Positions 1-6,092 of a DNA stretch of 8,192 nt are shown here, in pieces. Each line of letters opens with the position of its first letter. The stretch's first letter is position 1. The stretch spans positions 1 to 8,192 of the forward strand of contig CABUWK010000058.1 in the NCBI GenBank assembly GCA_902495325.1, given 5' to 3'. The notes under the pieces were generated by a model. It ran no database searches. It was given only the letters and a program-made list of their open reading frames with translations, and was not told where the DNA came from. The DNA comes from an uncultured Acidiphilium sp. Its GTDB lineage: Bacteria; Bacillota; Clostridia; Christensenellales; Borkfalkiaceae. A program made the translations under genes and the position numbers.

Positions 1-8
1 TCATTTGC

Positions 9-56
9 AAAAATCCTTTAATTTGTCTTCGCAAACATAATTATATAGGATTTTTT
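9..56. terminator. Hairpin with T-tracts, possible bidirectional terminator
   Basis: AAAAATCCT (9-17) is perfectly complementary to AGGATTTTT (47-55). The loop can be shortened further by TTTG (22-25) pairing with CAAA (32-35). On the + strand the right arm runs into six Ts (51-56) and more T-rich sequence. On the - strand the left arm gives five Us. This would suit the meeting point of a rightward gene off the left edge and the leftward genes at 101-755. The stem is AT-rich and the outer loop long, so termination strength is uncertain. Confidence 0.4.
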
Positions 57-100
57 CTTTTGAGTCACTCTTTTTTTACTCTATTTCAATTGTGTTGCAC

Positions 101-196
101 TTAGATTATATATTCAAGCTTATAAAATAAAAAAGCAACGAGCAGAATAGCCAGGCATAATATCGCCACCCAACATACTGTTTTTACTCTTTTCAT
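101..196 (-). CDS. Possible 31-residue single-span membrane peptide
   Basis: A short leftward reading frame starts at ATG 196-194 and stops at TAA 103-101. The predicted peptide begins MKRVKTVCWV, continues as an unbroken hydrophobic stretch to about residue 24, and ends in a short polar tail with Y, K and E. It therefore looks like one membrane span with a positively charged N-terminus that would stay inside the cell. An AGAGGA ribosome-site-like sequence lies 10 nt before the ATG, slightly far but usable. It sits 124 nt downstream of the 144-residue gene on the same strand and could share its transcript; no promoter of its own was seen. I do not recognise a family. The case rests only on the ribosome site and the membrane-like composition, so it may be chance in AT-rich DNA. 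Confidence 0.35.
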   Translation of the reverse strand: MKRVKTVCWVAILCLAILLVAFLFYKLEYII

Positions 197-320
197 GCTC
201 TAATTTTCCTCTATTATCTTTTGTATTTCTTTTTCCGTTTGTTTTTTTGTTATCCGCTGAAATCGCCCGTTGACCTTTGGGAAATAGAGAATGCTAAGCC
301 TGGATAAACTCCCCCTTTTT

Positions 321-755
321 TTAATTTTCATACCAAATCAGGATTCTTTGGGAACTTCCATATTCGATCGTTACGCCGGCAACGGTTTCCTTCCAGCAAA
401 CCGCAGCAGCCAGTTCCGCTCTGTTTACAAAAGCGACACAGTCTCCGTAAACGCCGAAACAATAAATCTCCACATCTTCAAAATGATATCGAGACCTATA
501 CGCCTGCTCGATTGCGGATTTCTTTTCGTCATCCAAACGCGCGTCTTCCTTGGCTCTCTTTTTTCGCGCAATCGTTTTGATGTCTGACCTTGTAATCAAA
601 CCTTTATTATACGCTGCCTGTAAACTATAAAACGGAGCTTCTTCGATAATTTTTCCTGTATTGCCGGTATACAACCATATTGCAAACGCGCTCAGCAACA
701 TAACACACGAAAGGGCAATTGCCGTAATCGATACAACTTTAAATACTTTTCTCAT
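321..755 (-). CDS. Small membrane-anchored protein of unknown function, 144 aa
   Basis: The start at 755 is well supported: AAGGAG lies 8 nt upstream (764-769 on the opposite strand) and a near-consensus promoter lies just beyond. Residues 1-6 are basic and residues 7-29 form a hydrophobic segment, read as an uncleaved anchor or a signal peptide, leaving a soluble domain of about 115 residues outside the membrane. That domain has a helical stretch with AYNKGLITRSDIKTIA (48-63), a charged segment (64-87), then a part rich in aromatics and beta-prone residues: FEDVEIYCFGVYGDC (92-106) and a C-terminal VAGVTIEYGSSQRILIW (125-141). From memory this layout, ending in a G-V-T-x-x-Y...ILxW strand, recurs in short unnamed proteins of gut Clostridia, but I cannot name a function. 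It is transcribed away from the phosphate operon, and nothing shows it belongs to it. The open frame on the opposite strand (291-587) lacks comparable signals and is taken as a shadow. Confidence 0.82.
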   Translation of the reverse strand: MRKVFKVVSITAIALSCVMLLSAFAIWLYTGNTGKIIEEAPFYSLQAAYNKGLITRSDIKTIARKKRAKEDARLDDEKKSAIEQAYRSRYHFEDVEIYCFGVYGDCVAFVNRAELAAAVCWKETVAGVTIEYGSSQRILIWYEN

Positions 756-775
756 GTTTTACACTCCTTATTTTC

Positions 776-804
776 ATTTTAACATACGATTATTACTTTG
801 TCAA
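776..804 (-). promoter_or_regulatory. Promoter of the leftward 144-aa gene
   Basis: Read on the - strand, a perfect TTGACA (804-799) is followed by a 17-nt spacer and TAAAAT (781-776), close to the ideal housekeeping sigma-70/SigA promoter. The predicted start near 769 coincides with the AAGGAG ribosome site (769-764), so the leader would be only about 14 nt. An inverted repeat TTGTG (825-829) / CACAA (840-844) lies about 20 bp upstream of the -35 and could be an operator, but it is short. Confidence 0.75.
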
Positions 805-1007
805 TATTGTTTAAAAATTTTCCGTTGTGCCTGCACGATCACAAATCATATATTTTTTTAGGAGGAGGAAATTTACGGTAGCCCCAAAAAATACGCCGTC
901 AGACCATGATCCGTATTATTCTTGCCCGGCATAATCCCGTAAAAACAAAAAAGTCGGTTTTTCCCGCGGAAGTTTAAAATATCCCGCAAAAAGGAGAACA
1001 AAAGCGA
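805..1007. other. Divergent intergenic region, left part, no gene seen
   Basis: This stretch lies between the leftward promoter and the Pho-box-like repeats, and no convincing gene was found. It contains two purine-rich, ribosome-site-like sequences with no start codon at a fitting distance: AGGAGGAGG near 862 and AAGGAGAACA at 991-1000. The second is repeated exactly at 1115-1124 as the real pstS ribosome site. AAAGTCG (950-956) can pair with CGACTTT (1005-1011) across 48 nt, overlapping the first CTTTAC repeat. A 23-codon frame from ATG 906 has no ribosome site. None of these is strong enough to assign a function. Confidence 0.5.
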
Positions 1008-1035
1008 CTTTACGCAAACTTTACATTTTCTTTAC
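1008..1035 (+). promoter_or_regulatory. Pho-box-like operator, three direct repeats at 11-bp spacing
   Basis: CTTTAC occurs at 1008-1013, 1019-1024 and 1030-1035, each start exactly 11 bp after the last, so all three face the same side of the helix. Known PhoB boxes (CTGTCAT-type) and Bacillus PhoP boxes (TTAACA-type) are also direct repeats with an 11-bp period bound by regulator dimers. The array ends about 10 bp before the -35 position of the promoter whose -10 is at 1069, the expected place for an activator. That the operon's own regulator (5424-6092) binds here is an inference from motif, position and operon content. Confidence 0.7.
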
Positions 1036-1045
1036 CGAAATCAGG

Positions 1046-1074
1046 TGGCAACGTTTTTCCGTAGGCGTTATAAT
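1046..1074 (+). promoter_or_regulatory. Promoter of the pst-pho operon
   Basis: A perfect TATAAT -10 lies at 1069-1074. At the 17-bp spacing the -35 position reads TGGCAA (1046-1051), which matches TTGACA at only three places. A good -10 with a poor -35 directly next to activator repeats is typical of phosphate-regulated promoters that need the activator. Transcription would start near 1081, giving a leader of about 50 nt. The leader contains AGAACG (1085-1090) and its complement CGTTCT (1108-1113) with a 17-nt A-rich loop, just before the pstS ribosome site. Confidence 0.65.
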
Positions 1075-1130
1075 ATGTGCGTAAAGAACGAAAGAAAAAC
1101 AAAGAAACGTTCTGAAGGAGAACAGAAAAC

Positions 1131-2054
1131 ATGAAAGGTAAATTTACTAAGATCATAGCGACCGCGCTTGCGGCGCTCGGACTGTTTGCTTTTGCAAGTT
1201 GCATTTCGTCCGGCGAGAAGAATATCACGATCGTCGCACGCGACGCATCCAGCGGCACGAGAGAAGCTTTCGACACCGTGGTAACGGCAGACGGAAAAAC
1301 TTATCTGCAGGGCAAAGACCCTAGCGGCGACAACTACTTCAACACATCGAAAAAAGCGATCCTGCTTGAAAAAACTTCCGGCGTGATCACGACGGTCGCG
1401 GGAGATAAAAACGCGATCGGCTATATTTCCCTCGGTTCCGTTAACGACACCGTGAAAGTCGCAAACGTGGAAGGCGTTTCCCCGAGCAAGGAAACCGTTC
1501 TTAACGGCACCTATAAGATCCAGAGACCCTTCGTTCTCATGACGAAGAAAAACAAACCCGCTCATGCTCTTGCCGACGACTTTATGGCATTCCTGAAGAG
1601 CGAAAACGCAAAACAGGCTTGCGACGATTCCGGCGTGATCTACCTTGCGGACGAAGCGAAGCGCGGCACAGCCGTCGTAACGTTTGCCAAACAGGAAACT
1701 CTTCCCGCGGGAGACAAGATCGTGATCCGCGGATCCACCTCGATGGAAGCCGTTATCCTTGCGGAATGCGCGGCATATGCAAAACTGTATAACGTGAAAG
1801 CGGAAACCATCTTCGACGTACAGCTCGAAGGATCTTCCAAGGGCAAAGCCGCCGCGAAAGACGATTCCGTCGGCAATGTGATCGGGCTTTCCTCCGCCGC
1901 GGTAAAAGACGAAGCGCTTGACAGCTGGAACATCTGCCTTGACGCGGTTGCCGTGATCCTGAACAAAGAAAATACGATCGAAAACCTCACCCTCGCTCAG
2001 CTTTACAAAATCTATACCGGCGAGATCACGAAGTTCAGCGAGATCAACAAATAA
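1131..2054 (+). CDS. pstS: Phosphate-binding lipoprotein PstS, circularly permuted
   Basis: Extracellular phosphate-binding component of the Pst ABC importer, 307 residues. The start at 1131 has AAGGAG at 1115-1120, 10 nt upstream. Residues 1-23 are a signal peptide (basic MKGKFTK, then a hydrophobic core) ending in a lipobox-like FASC with Cys24 as the likely lipidated residue. The mature order is reversed relative to classical PstS. ITIVARDASSGTREAF (32-47), the loop normally found mid-protein with Arg37 and SSGT (40-43), comes first, followed by AIGYISLGS (95-103) and YKIQRPF (128-134). After a linker (about 174-196) comes the normally N-terminal part: IRGSTS (199-204), then NVIGLSSAAVKDE (249-261), AVAVILNKEN (272-281) and LYKIYTGEITKFSEI (291-305). 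Signal peptide, promoter and stop indicate a whole gene, not a truncated one. I recall similarly arranged PstS-like proteins in other Clostridia, but cannot confirm it here. At the position of E. coli Asp56 this protein appears to have Ser255. Confidence 0.9.
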   Translation: MKGKFTKIIATALAALGLFAFASCISSGEKNITIVARDASSGTREAFDTVVTADGKTYLQGKDPSGDNYFNTSKKAILLEKTSGVITTVAGDKNAIGYISLGSVNDTVKVANVEGVSPSKETVLNGTYKIQRPFVLMTKKNKPAHALADDFMAFLKSENAKQACDDSGVIYLADEAKRGTAVVTFAKQETLPAGDKIVIRGSTSMEAVILAECAAYAKLYNVKAETIFDVQLEGSSKGKAAAKDDSVGNVIGLSSAAVKDEALDSWNICLDAVAVILNKENTIENLTLAQLYKIYTGEITKFSEINK

Positions 2055-2065
2055 GGAAAACTTAT

Positions 2066-3898
2066 ATGACTGCACGAAACAAAATCGATAAAATCGGGAA
2101 GGCAGTCTTTGCGACGGCGGCGATCGTATGTACGGTCTGCGTCGTCGCAATTTTCGCATTCCTGATCATAAAAAGCGCGCCGGCATTTGCAAAGATCGGA
2201 TTCTTTCAATTCCTCTTCGGCGATGAATGGATCCCCGATTCTACCGGTACTTACGCCGATCCTCGCGGAACGTACGGGATCTTCACCATGGTGGTCGGTA
2301 CCATCGCCGCAACGGCGGGCGCCCTGCTGATCGGCGGGATCCTCGGATATTTCACGGCGGTGTTCCTTGCGTTTTATTGTCCGAAGGGATTGAAAAAGCC
2401 TTTGGCTTCCGTCATCAATCTTCTGGCGGGTATACCCTCCGTCGTGTACGGATTTTTCGGGATCGTGTTTCTTCTGCCGAAACTCGCCCTTATCGCGCCG
2501 AACAACGGCAGCGGGTTGCTCGCCACGTCGATCATCCTCGGGATCATGATCCTGCCGACGGTCGTATCCCTTTCCCGCACCTCTCTCGAAGCCGTGCCAG
2601 GCACCTATTACGAAGGTTCCGTCGCCATGGGCGCAACCAAAAGCGAAACGGTTTTCCGCATCATGTCTCCCGCGGCGAAATCGGGGATCGTTGCTTCCCT
2701 CGTTCTCGGCATCGGAAGAGCGCTCGGTGAAACGATGGCTGTCATCATGGTGGCGGGCAACTCCGCGGCTTACCCGGAAGGGCTCTTCTCCTCCTTCCGC
2801 GTAATGACGGCAAACATCGCGCTCGAAATGGGCTATGCGGGCGAGTTACAGGAAGGCGCGCTCATCGCGACGGGCGTTATCCTGCTGATCTTCGTTCTTA
2901 TCGTCAATCTTCTGTTCGGCGCGATCTCCGGCAAAGCGGTTAAGGCGATCACGACGAGAAAGAAAACGGAAAACGCGATCGGACAATTTTTCGATAAGAA
3001 ATTCTCCGCGGTAAAAGAATTTTTCCGCTCTCTCGGCTATCGCTTCCCCGCGCCGACGATCGGTAAGATTTTATCGGTCGTGGCGGGAACGGTCTCGAGC
3101 CTTATGCTCTTCCTCGTGATCGGTTTTATCCTCGCGAAAGGCTTGCCTTATCTCATTAAAAATCCTTCCCTTATTTACGGGAAATACGAATTCGCAAGCA
3201 AAAAGATCACCATTCTGCCGGCGATCGTCTCCACACTGTGGGCGGTCGTGCTCGGGCTTCTTATCTCCGTACCCGTCGGCATTATGACGGCGATCTTTCT
3301 GAACGAGTATACGGACAACAAAAACGTTTTCGTGAAGATCATTCGCACTTCGATCGACGTATTAAGCGGCGTTCCTTCTATCGTGTTCGGGCTTTTCGGC
3401 ATGATCACCTTCGTAAAATGGATCAAGGGATCAAACAGCATTATTGCCGGCGTGCTCACCATTTCCATGATGCTTCTCCCGACGATCGTCCGTTCGGTGG
3501 AAGAAAGTCTGAAATCGGTGGCGGGCGGCTTACGCGAAGGCAGTTTCGCCCTCGGCGCGAGCAAAACGAGAACGATCTTCAAGATCGTGCTTCCCTCGGC
3601 AATGCCCGGCATCCTTTCCGCAATCATCCTTTCGATGGGGCGTATCATCAGCGAATCCGCGCCCTTCCTTTACACGATGGGATCGATGATCGCTTCCGTA
3701 CCGACGGACATCTTCGACCACGGTGCAACGCTCGCCGTTGCCCTGTATCAACTCTCGGGCGAAGGTTGGTATATGAACGAGGCATACGCGACGGCTGTCG
3801 TACTCATCGTCATCGTACTTGCTCTCAACCTGATCGCGGAACTTCTCGCGTCAAAACTCGATAAAAAACTAAGAGGCGTTAAAAATGGCAAAAGATAA
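2066..3898 (+). CDS. pstC-pstA: Fused phosphate permease PstC-PstA
   Basis: Inner-membrane channel of the Pst importer, 610 residues, about the sum of a PstC and a PstA (each about 280-310). The N-terminal half (about 1-290) is PstC-like, with membrane spans near 13-35, 71-103, 112-138, 151-170, 208-231 and 266-287, the conserved GIPSVVYGFFG (122-132) and the EAA loop EGSVAMGATKSETVF (183-197) that docks on the ATPase. A charged linker (about 291-330) leads to a PstA-like half with spans near 334-358, 383-412, 428-450, 458-476, 515-540 and 573-595, matching GVPSIVFGLFG (435-445) and a second EAA loop EGSFALGASKTRTIF (491-505). The frame is continuous with no internal stop. It starts 11 nt after pstS behind AAGGA (2053-2057) and overlaps pstB by 14 nt. 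Two EAA loops in one chain imply one fused protein per PstB dimer. Confidence 0.93.
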   Translation: MTARNKIDKIGKAVFATAAIVCTVCVVAIFAFLIIKSAPAFAKIGFFQFLFGDEWIPDSTGTYADPRGTYGIFTMVVGTIAATAGALLIGGILGYFTAVFLAFYCPKGLKKPLASVINLLAGIPSVVYGFFGIVFLLPKLALIAPNNGSGLLATSIILGIMILPTVVSLSRTSLEAVPGTYYEGSVAMGATKSETVFRIMSPAAKSGIVASLVLGIGRALGETMAVIMVAGNSAAYPEGLFSSFRVMTANIALEMGYAGELQEGALIATGVILLIFVLIVNLLFGAISGKAVKAITTRKKTENAIGQFFDKKFSAVKEFFRSLGYRFPAPTIGKILSVVAGTVSSLMLFLVIGFILAKGLPYLIKNPSLIYGKYEFASKKITILPAIVSTLWAVVLGLLISVPVGIMTAIFLNEYTDNKNVFVKIIRTSIDVLSGVPSIVFGLFGMITFVKWIKGSNSIIAGVLTISMMLLPTIVRSVEESLKSVAGGLREGSFALGASKTRTIFKIVLPSAMPGILSAIILSMGRIISESAPFLYTMGSMIASVPTDIFDHGATLAVALYQLSGEGWYMNEAYATAVVLIVIVLALNLIAELLASKLDKKLRGVKNGKR

Positions 3899-4670
3899 AC
3901 AGAACACGGAAACCTTCGGAATGAACATATCGGTAAAAAACGCAAATCTGTGGTACGGCGATTTTCACGCCCTGAAAGATATCAACGCAGAGATCCCCGC
4001 CCGTAAGGTGACGGCATTTATCGGACCTTCCGGATGCGGCAAGTCAACTTTTATCAAGTGCTTCGACCGCATGAACGATCTTGTGGAAGGCTGTAAGATC
4101 ACCGGCGAATTCAGGATCGGCAACCGTGATATTTACGACAAAAATACGGACGTTAACATGCTGAGAAAGAACGTCGGCATGGTATTCCAGAAACCGAACC
4201 CCTTCCCGATGAGCATTTACGACAACATCGCCTACGCGCCGAGAACGTTCGGCGTCCGTAAAAAAAGAGAGCTCGACGAGATCGTGGAAACTTCTCTTCG
4301 CCGCGCGAGCATCTGGGACGAAGTAAAGGACAGGCTCGGTCAGAGTGCGCTCGGCATGAGCGGCGGTCAACAGCAACGTCTTTGTATCGCCCGCTCTCTT
4401 GCGGCAAGCCCGAAGATCCTTCTCATGGACGAACCGACCTCCGCTCTCGATCCCATTTCCACGGGCAAAATAGAAGAGCTGATGGAAGAGCTGAAAAAGA
4501 GCCTTACCATCGTCATCGTTACGCACAACATGCAACAGGCAACGAGAATTGCCGATAAAACGGCGTTTTTCCTGCTCGGCGAACTCGTCGAGTTCGACGA
4601 TACCGAAAAAATATTCTCTTCCCCGCGGGATAAACGGACGGAAAATTATATCACGGGCAGATTCGGCTGA
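3885..4670 (+). CDS. pstB: Phosphate import ATPase PstB
   Basis: Cytoplasmic ATPase that powers phosphate import as a dimer against the two EAA loops of the fused permease. All ABC motifs are present in 261 residues: aromatic Y24 (LWYG), Walker A GPSGCGKST (47-55), Q-loop Q102 in FQKPNPFPMS, signature MSGGQQQR (158-165), Walker B ILLMDEP (178-184) with catalytic E183, D-loop SALD (186-189) and switch His214 (THNMQQA). The FQKPNPFPMSIYDN and SGGQQQR strings, with length near 250-260, are characteristic of PstB rather than other importers. I chose the start at 3885 because AGAGG (3872-3876) lies 8 nt upstream. Met13 (3921) has a poorer site but cannot be excluded. The 14-nt overlap with the permease gene suggests translational coupling. 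Confidence 0.96.
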   Translation: MAKDKQNTETFGMNISVKNANLWYGDFHALKDINAEIPARKVTAFIGPSGCGKSTFIKCFDRMNDLVEGCKITGEFRIGNRDIYDKNTDVNMLRKNVGMVFQKPNPFPMSIYDNIAYAPRTFGVRKKRELDEIVETSLRRASIWDEVKDRLGQSALGMSGGQQQRLCIARSLAASPKILLMDEPTSALDPISTGKIEELMEELKKSLTIVIVTHNMQQATRIADKTAFFLLGELVEFDDTEKIFSSPRDKRTENYITGRFG

Positions 4671-4673
4671 TCC

Positions 4674-4717
4674 TTTCCCTTTCCGCGGAAAAAGAGATTT
4701 CCCGAGGGAAATTTCCC
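4674..4717 (+). promoter_or_regulatory. Cluster of alternative hairpins between pstB and phoU
   Basis: TTTCCC occurs three times (4674-4679, 4698-4703, 4712-4717) with a single complementary GGGAAA (4706-4711), so the RNA can form only one of the competing stems at a time. The best local stem is ATTTCCC (4697-4703) with GGGAAAT (4706-4712). GGGAAATTTCCC (4706-4717) is a perfect palindrome, as is TTTCCGCGGAAA (4680-4691) next to it. This is the only sizeable gap in the operon. An RNA stability, processing or attenuation role is possible. No U-tract follows, so it is not a classical terminator. Confidence 0.35.
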
Positions 4718-4725
4718 GAAAATAC

Positions 4726-4754
4726 TTGAAAAAAGGAGATAAATCGGATATACT
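4726..4754 (+). promoter_or_regulatory. Promoter-like sequence abutting the phoU start
   Basis: TTGAAA (4726-4731), a spacer of exactly 17 nt and TATACT (4749-4754) form a near-consensus SigA-type promoter. The -10 ends one base before the phoU ATG, so transcription would begin about 6 nt inside phoU. Such an RNA would lack a normal phoU start but could still supply the downstream regulator and kinase at a basal level. It may also be chance: the AAGGAG of phoU (4733-4738) falls in the spacer. Confidence 0.35.
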
Positions 4755-5408
4755 ATGAGTATCAGAAACAAATACGAAAACGAACTCAGCCACGTGTTCA
4801 ATAAACTTGTGGAAATGTGCCACGCGACCGAGCTTGCCATCGAAAAATCGATCAACGCTTTAAAACAGCGGGACGACGGTCTTGCCCGCGAAGTAATGAG
4901 CGAGGATAAAAACATCGACCACCTGGAAAGAGACATCGAGCAGGATTGTCTGAAAATTCTTCTGATGGAGCACCCGGTGGCAAGCGATTTCCGCGAAGTT
5001 TCCGCCGCGCTCAAGATGATCACCGATCTCGAGAGGATCGCCGACCAGGCTGCGGATATTTCCGAACTTTCCCTGCAATTCAAAGGGGAAAAGTTCATCA
5101 AAGAACCGATTCATATCGAAATGATGGCAAAACTTGCCATATCGATGGTGAAGGACGGCGTAACCAGCTACATCAACCGCGATCTCGAAACGGCGCGCGG
5201 ACTCGATAAAAGAGACGATCGCGTGGACGAACTATTCGAAACGGTGAAAAACGACCTGATCGCGCTGATCCGGCAGAACGCGGACAACGCCGATCAGGCA
5301 ATTCTGTTCATGATGATCGCAAAATACATCGAACGAATCGGCGATCACGCCGTCAATATCGGCGAATGGGTGGAATATGCCGCTACGGGCTATCATAAAC
5401 CGGGCTGA
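4755..5408 (+). CDS. phoU: Phosphate signalling regulator PhoU
   Basis: Cytoplasmic all-helical protein that conveys Pst transporter state to the PhoR kinase and restrains uptake when phosphate is plentiful. The 217 residues fit the usual 210-240, with two three-helix repeats, each carrying the family's metal-binding signature: DLERIADQAADI (91-102) and YIERIGDHAVNIGE (191-204). HPVASDFREV (73-82) in the first repeat is also typical. The ATG at 4755 is the only plausible start, since an in-frame TAA lies at 4740. The AAGGAG (4733-4738) is 16 nt upstream, which is unusually far, so initiation may be weak or helped by CGGA (4745-4748). Its place between pstB and the regulator genes is classical. 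Confidence 0.95.
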   Translation: MSIRNKYENELSHVFNKLVEMCHATELAIEKSINALKQRDDGLAREVMSEDKNIDHLERDIEQDCLKILLMEHPVASDFREVSAALKMITDLERIADQAADISELSLQFKGEKFIKEPIHIEMMAKLAISMVKDGVTSYINRDLETARGLDKRDDRVDELFETVKNDLIALIRQNADNADQAILFMMIAKYIERIGDHAVNIGEWVEYAATGYHKPG

Positions 5409-5423
5409 TAACAAGGAGATACC

Positions 5424-6092
5424 ATGGAAGAGAAAAAACTGATCTATTGCGTTGACGACGAAGAGTCCATCCGTGAAGTATACTCTTTCGCTCTCACGGG
5501 GGCGGGCTTCCGCACGGAATGTTTTCCGGACGGAAAATCTCTTTTCGCCGCAACGGAAAAAGAATTGCCCGATTTGTTTATTCTCGACATCATGCTCGAC
5601 GGGCTTGACGGTTACGCCATTCTCGCCGATCTGAAGGAAGATCCCTCCACGGCAGAGATCCCCGTTATCATGGTTTCCGCCAAGGATACCGAGATCGATA
5701 AGGTGAAAGGATTGAACCTCGGTGCAGACGATTACATGGCGAAACCTTTCGGCGTGCTGGAACTCGTCGCGAGGATCAACGCAAAACTTCGCCGTAAGGA
5801 AACGCCGAAAAAAATCGTCTACAAAGACGTTACGATCGACGACGAGACCCACACCGTCTCCGTAGGCGGAGCCGCCGTTTCCGCCACACCCAAACAGTAC
5901 GATCTTTTGAAACTGCTCGTTTTCAATGCGGGAAAGGTTCTCGCCCGCGATTCCCTGCTTGACGACGTTTGGGGAAAGAATTACGGAGAAACGAGAACTC
6001 TTGACATTCATATTGCTGATTTAAGGAGGATGCTGAACTCTTCGGAAGCGGAAATCGTTACCGTCCGCGGAGTCGGTTATTCGTTGAAATGA
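5424..6092 (+). CDS. phoB: Response regulator of the PhoB/PhoP type
   Basis: DNA-binding response regulator of the OmpR/PhoB class, 222 residues; the Bacillus equivalent is called PhoP. The receiver domain (about 5-122) has acidic pocket Asp11 and Asp12, phospho-acceptor Asp55 (LFILDIMLDG), switch Ser85 and Lys107 in the MAKPF motif. The winged-helix domain (about 130-222) has the ATPKQYDLLKLL helix (154-165), the recognition-helix region TLDIHIADLRRML (192-204) and the C-terminal RGVGYSL hairpin (215-221). It starts 15 nt after phoU behind AAGGAG (5413-5418) and overlaps the kinase gene in an ATGA. The pst-phoU context makes phosphate control the best reading, and the repeats at 1008-1035 its likely target. 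Confidence 0.93.
   Translation: MEEKKLIYCVDDEESIREVYSFALTGAGFRTECFPDGKSLFAATEKELPDLFILDIMLDGLDGYAILADLKEDPSTAEIPVIMVSAKDTEIDKVKGLNLGADDYMAKPFGVLELVARINAKLRRKETPKKIVYKDVTIDDETHTVSVGGAAVSATPKQYDLLKLLVFNAGKVLARDSLLDDVWGKNYGETRTLDIHIADLRRMLNSSEAEIVTVRGVGYSLK

Noticed and set aside
250..307. Inverted repeat TTATCC / GGATAA downstream of the 144-aa gene
   Set aside because: Only six base pairs with a 46-nt loop and no U-tract in the direction needed to end that gene.
291..587. Plus-strand 98-codon frame
   Set aside because: It overlaps the leftward 144-aa gene, which has a promoter, a ribosome site and a sensible protein; this frame has none.
906..977. 23-codon plus-strand frame upstream of the Pho box
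   Set aside because: No ribosome site before the ATG and no notable composition.
1068..2159. Long minus-strand open frame (363 codons) opposite pstS
   Set aside because: It has no ribosome site and no recognisable protein features, and lies wholly opposite a clear pstS. Similar long antisense frames occur opposite pstB, the regulator and the kinase, as expected from codon bias.
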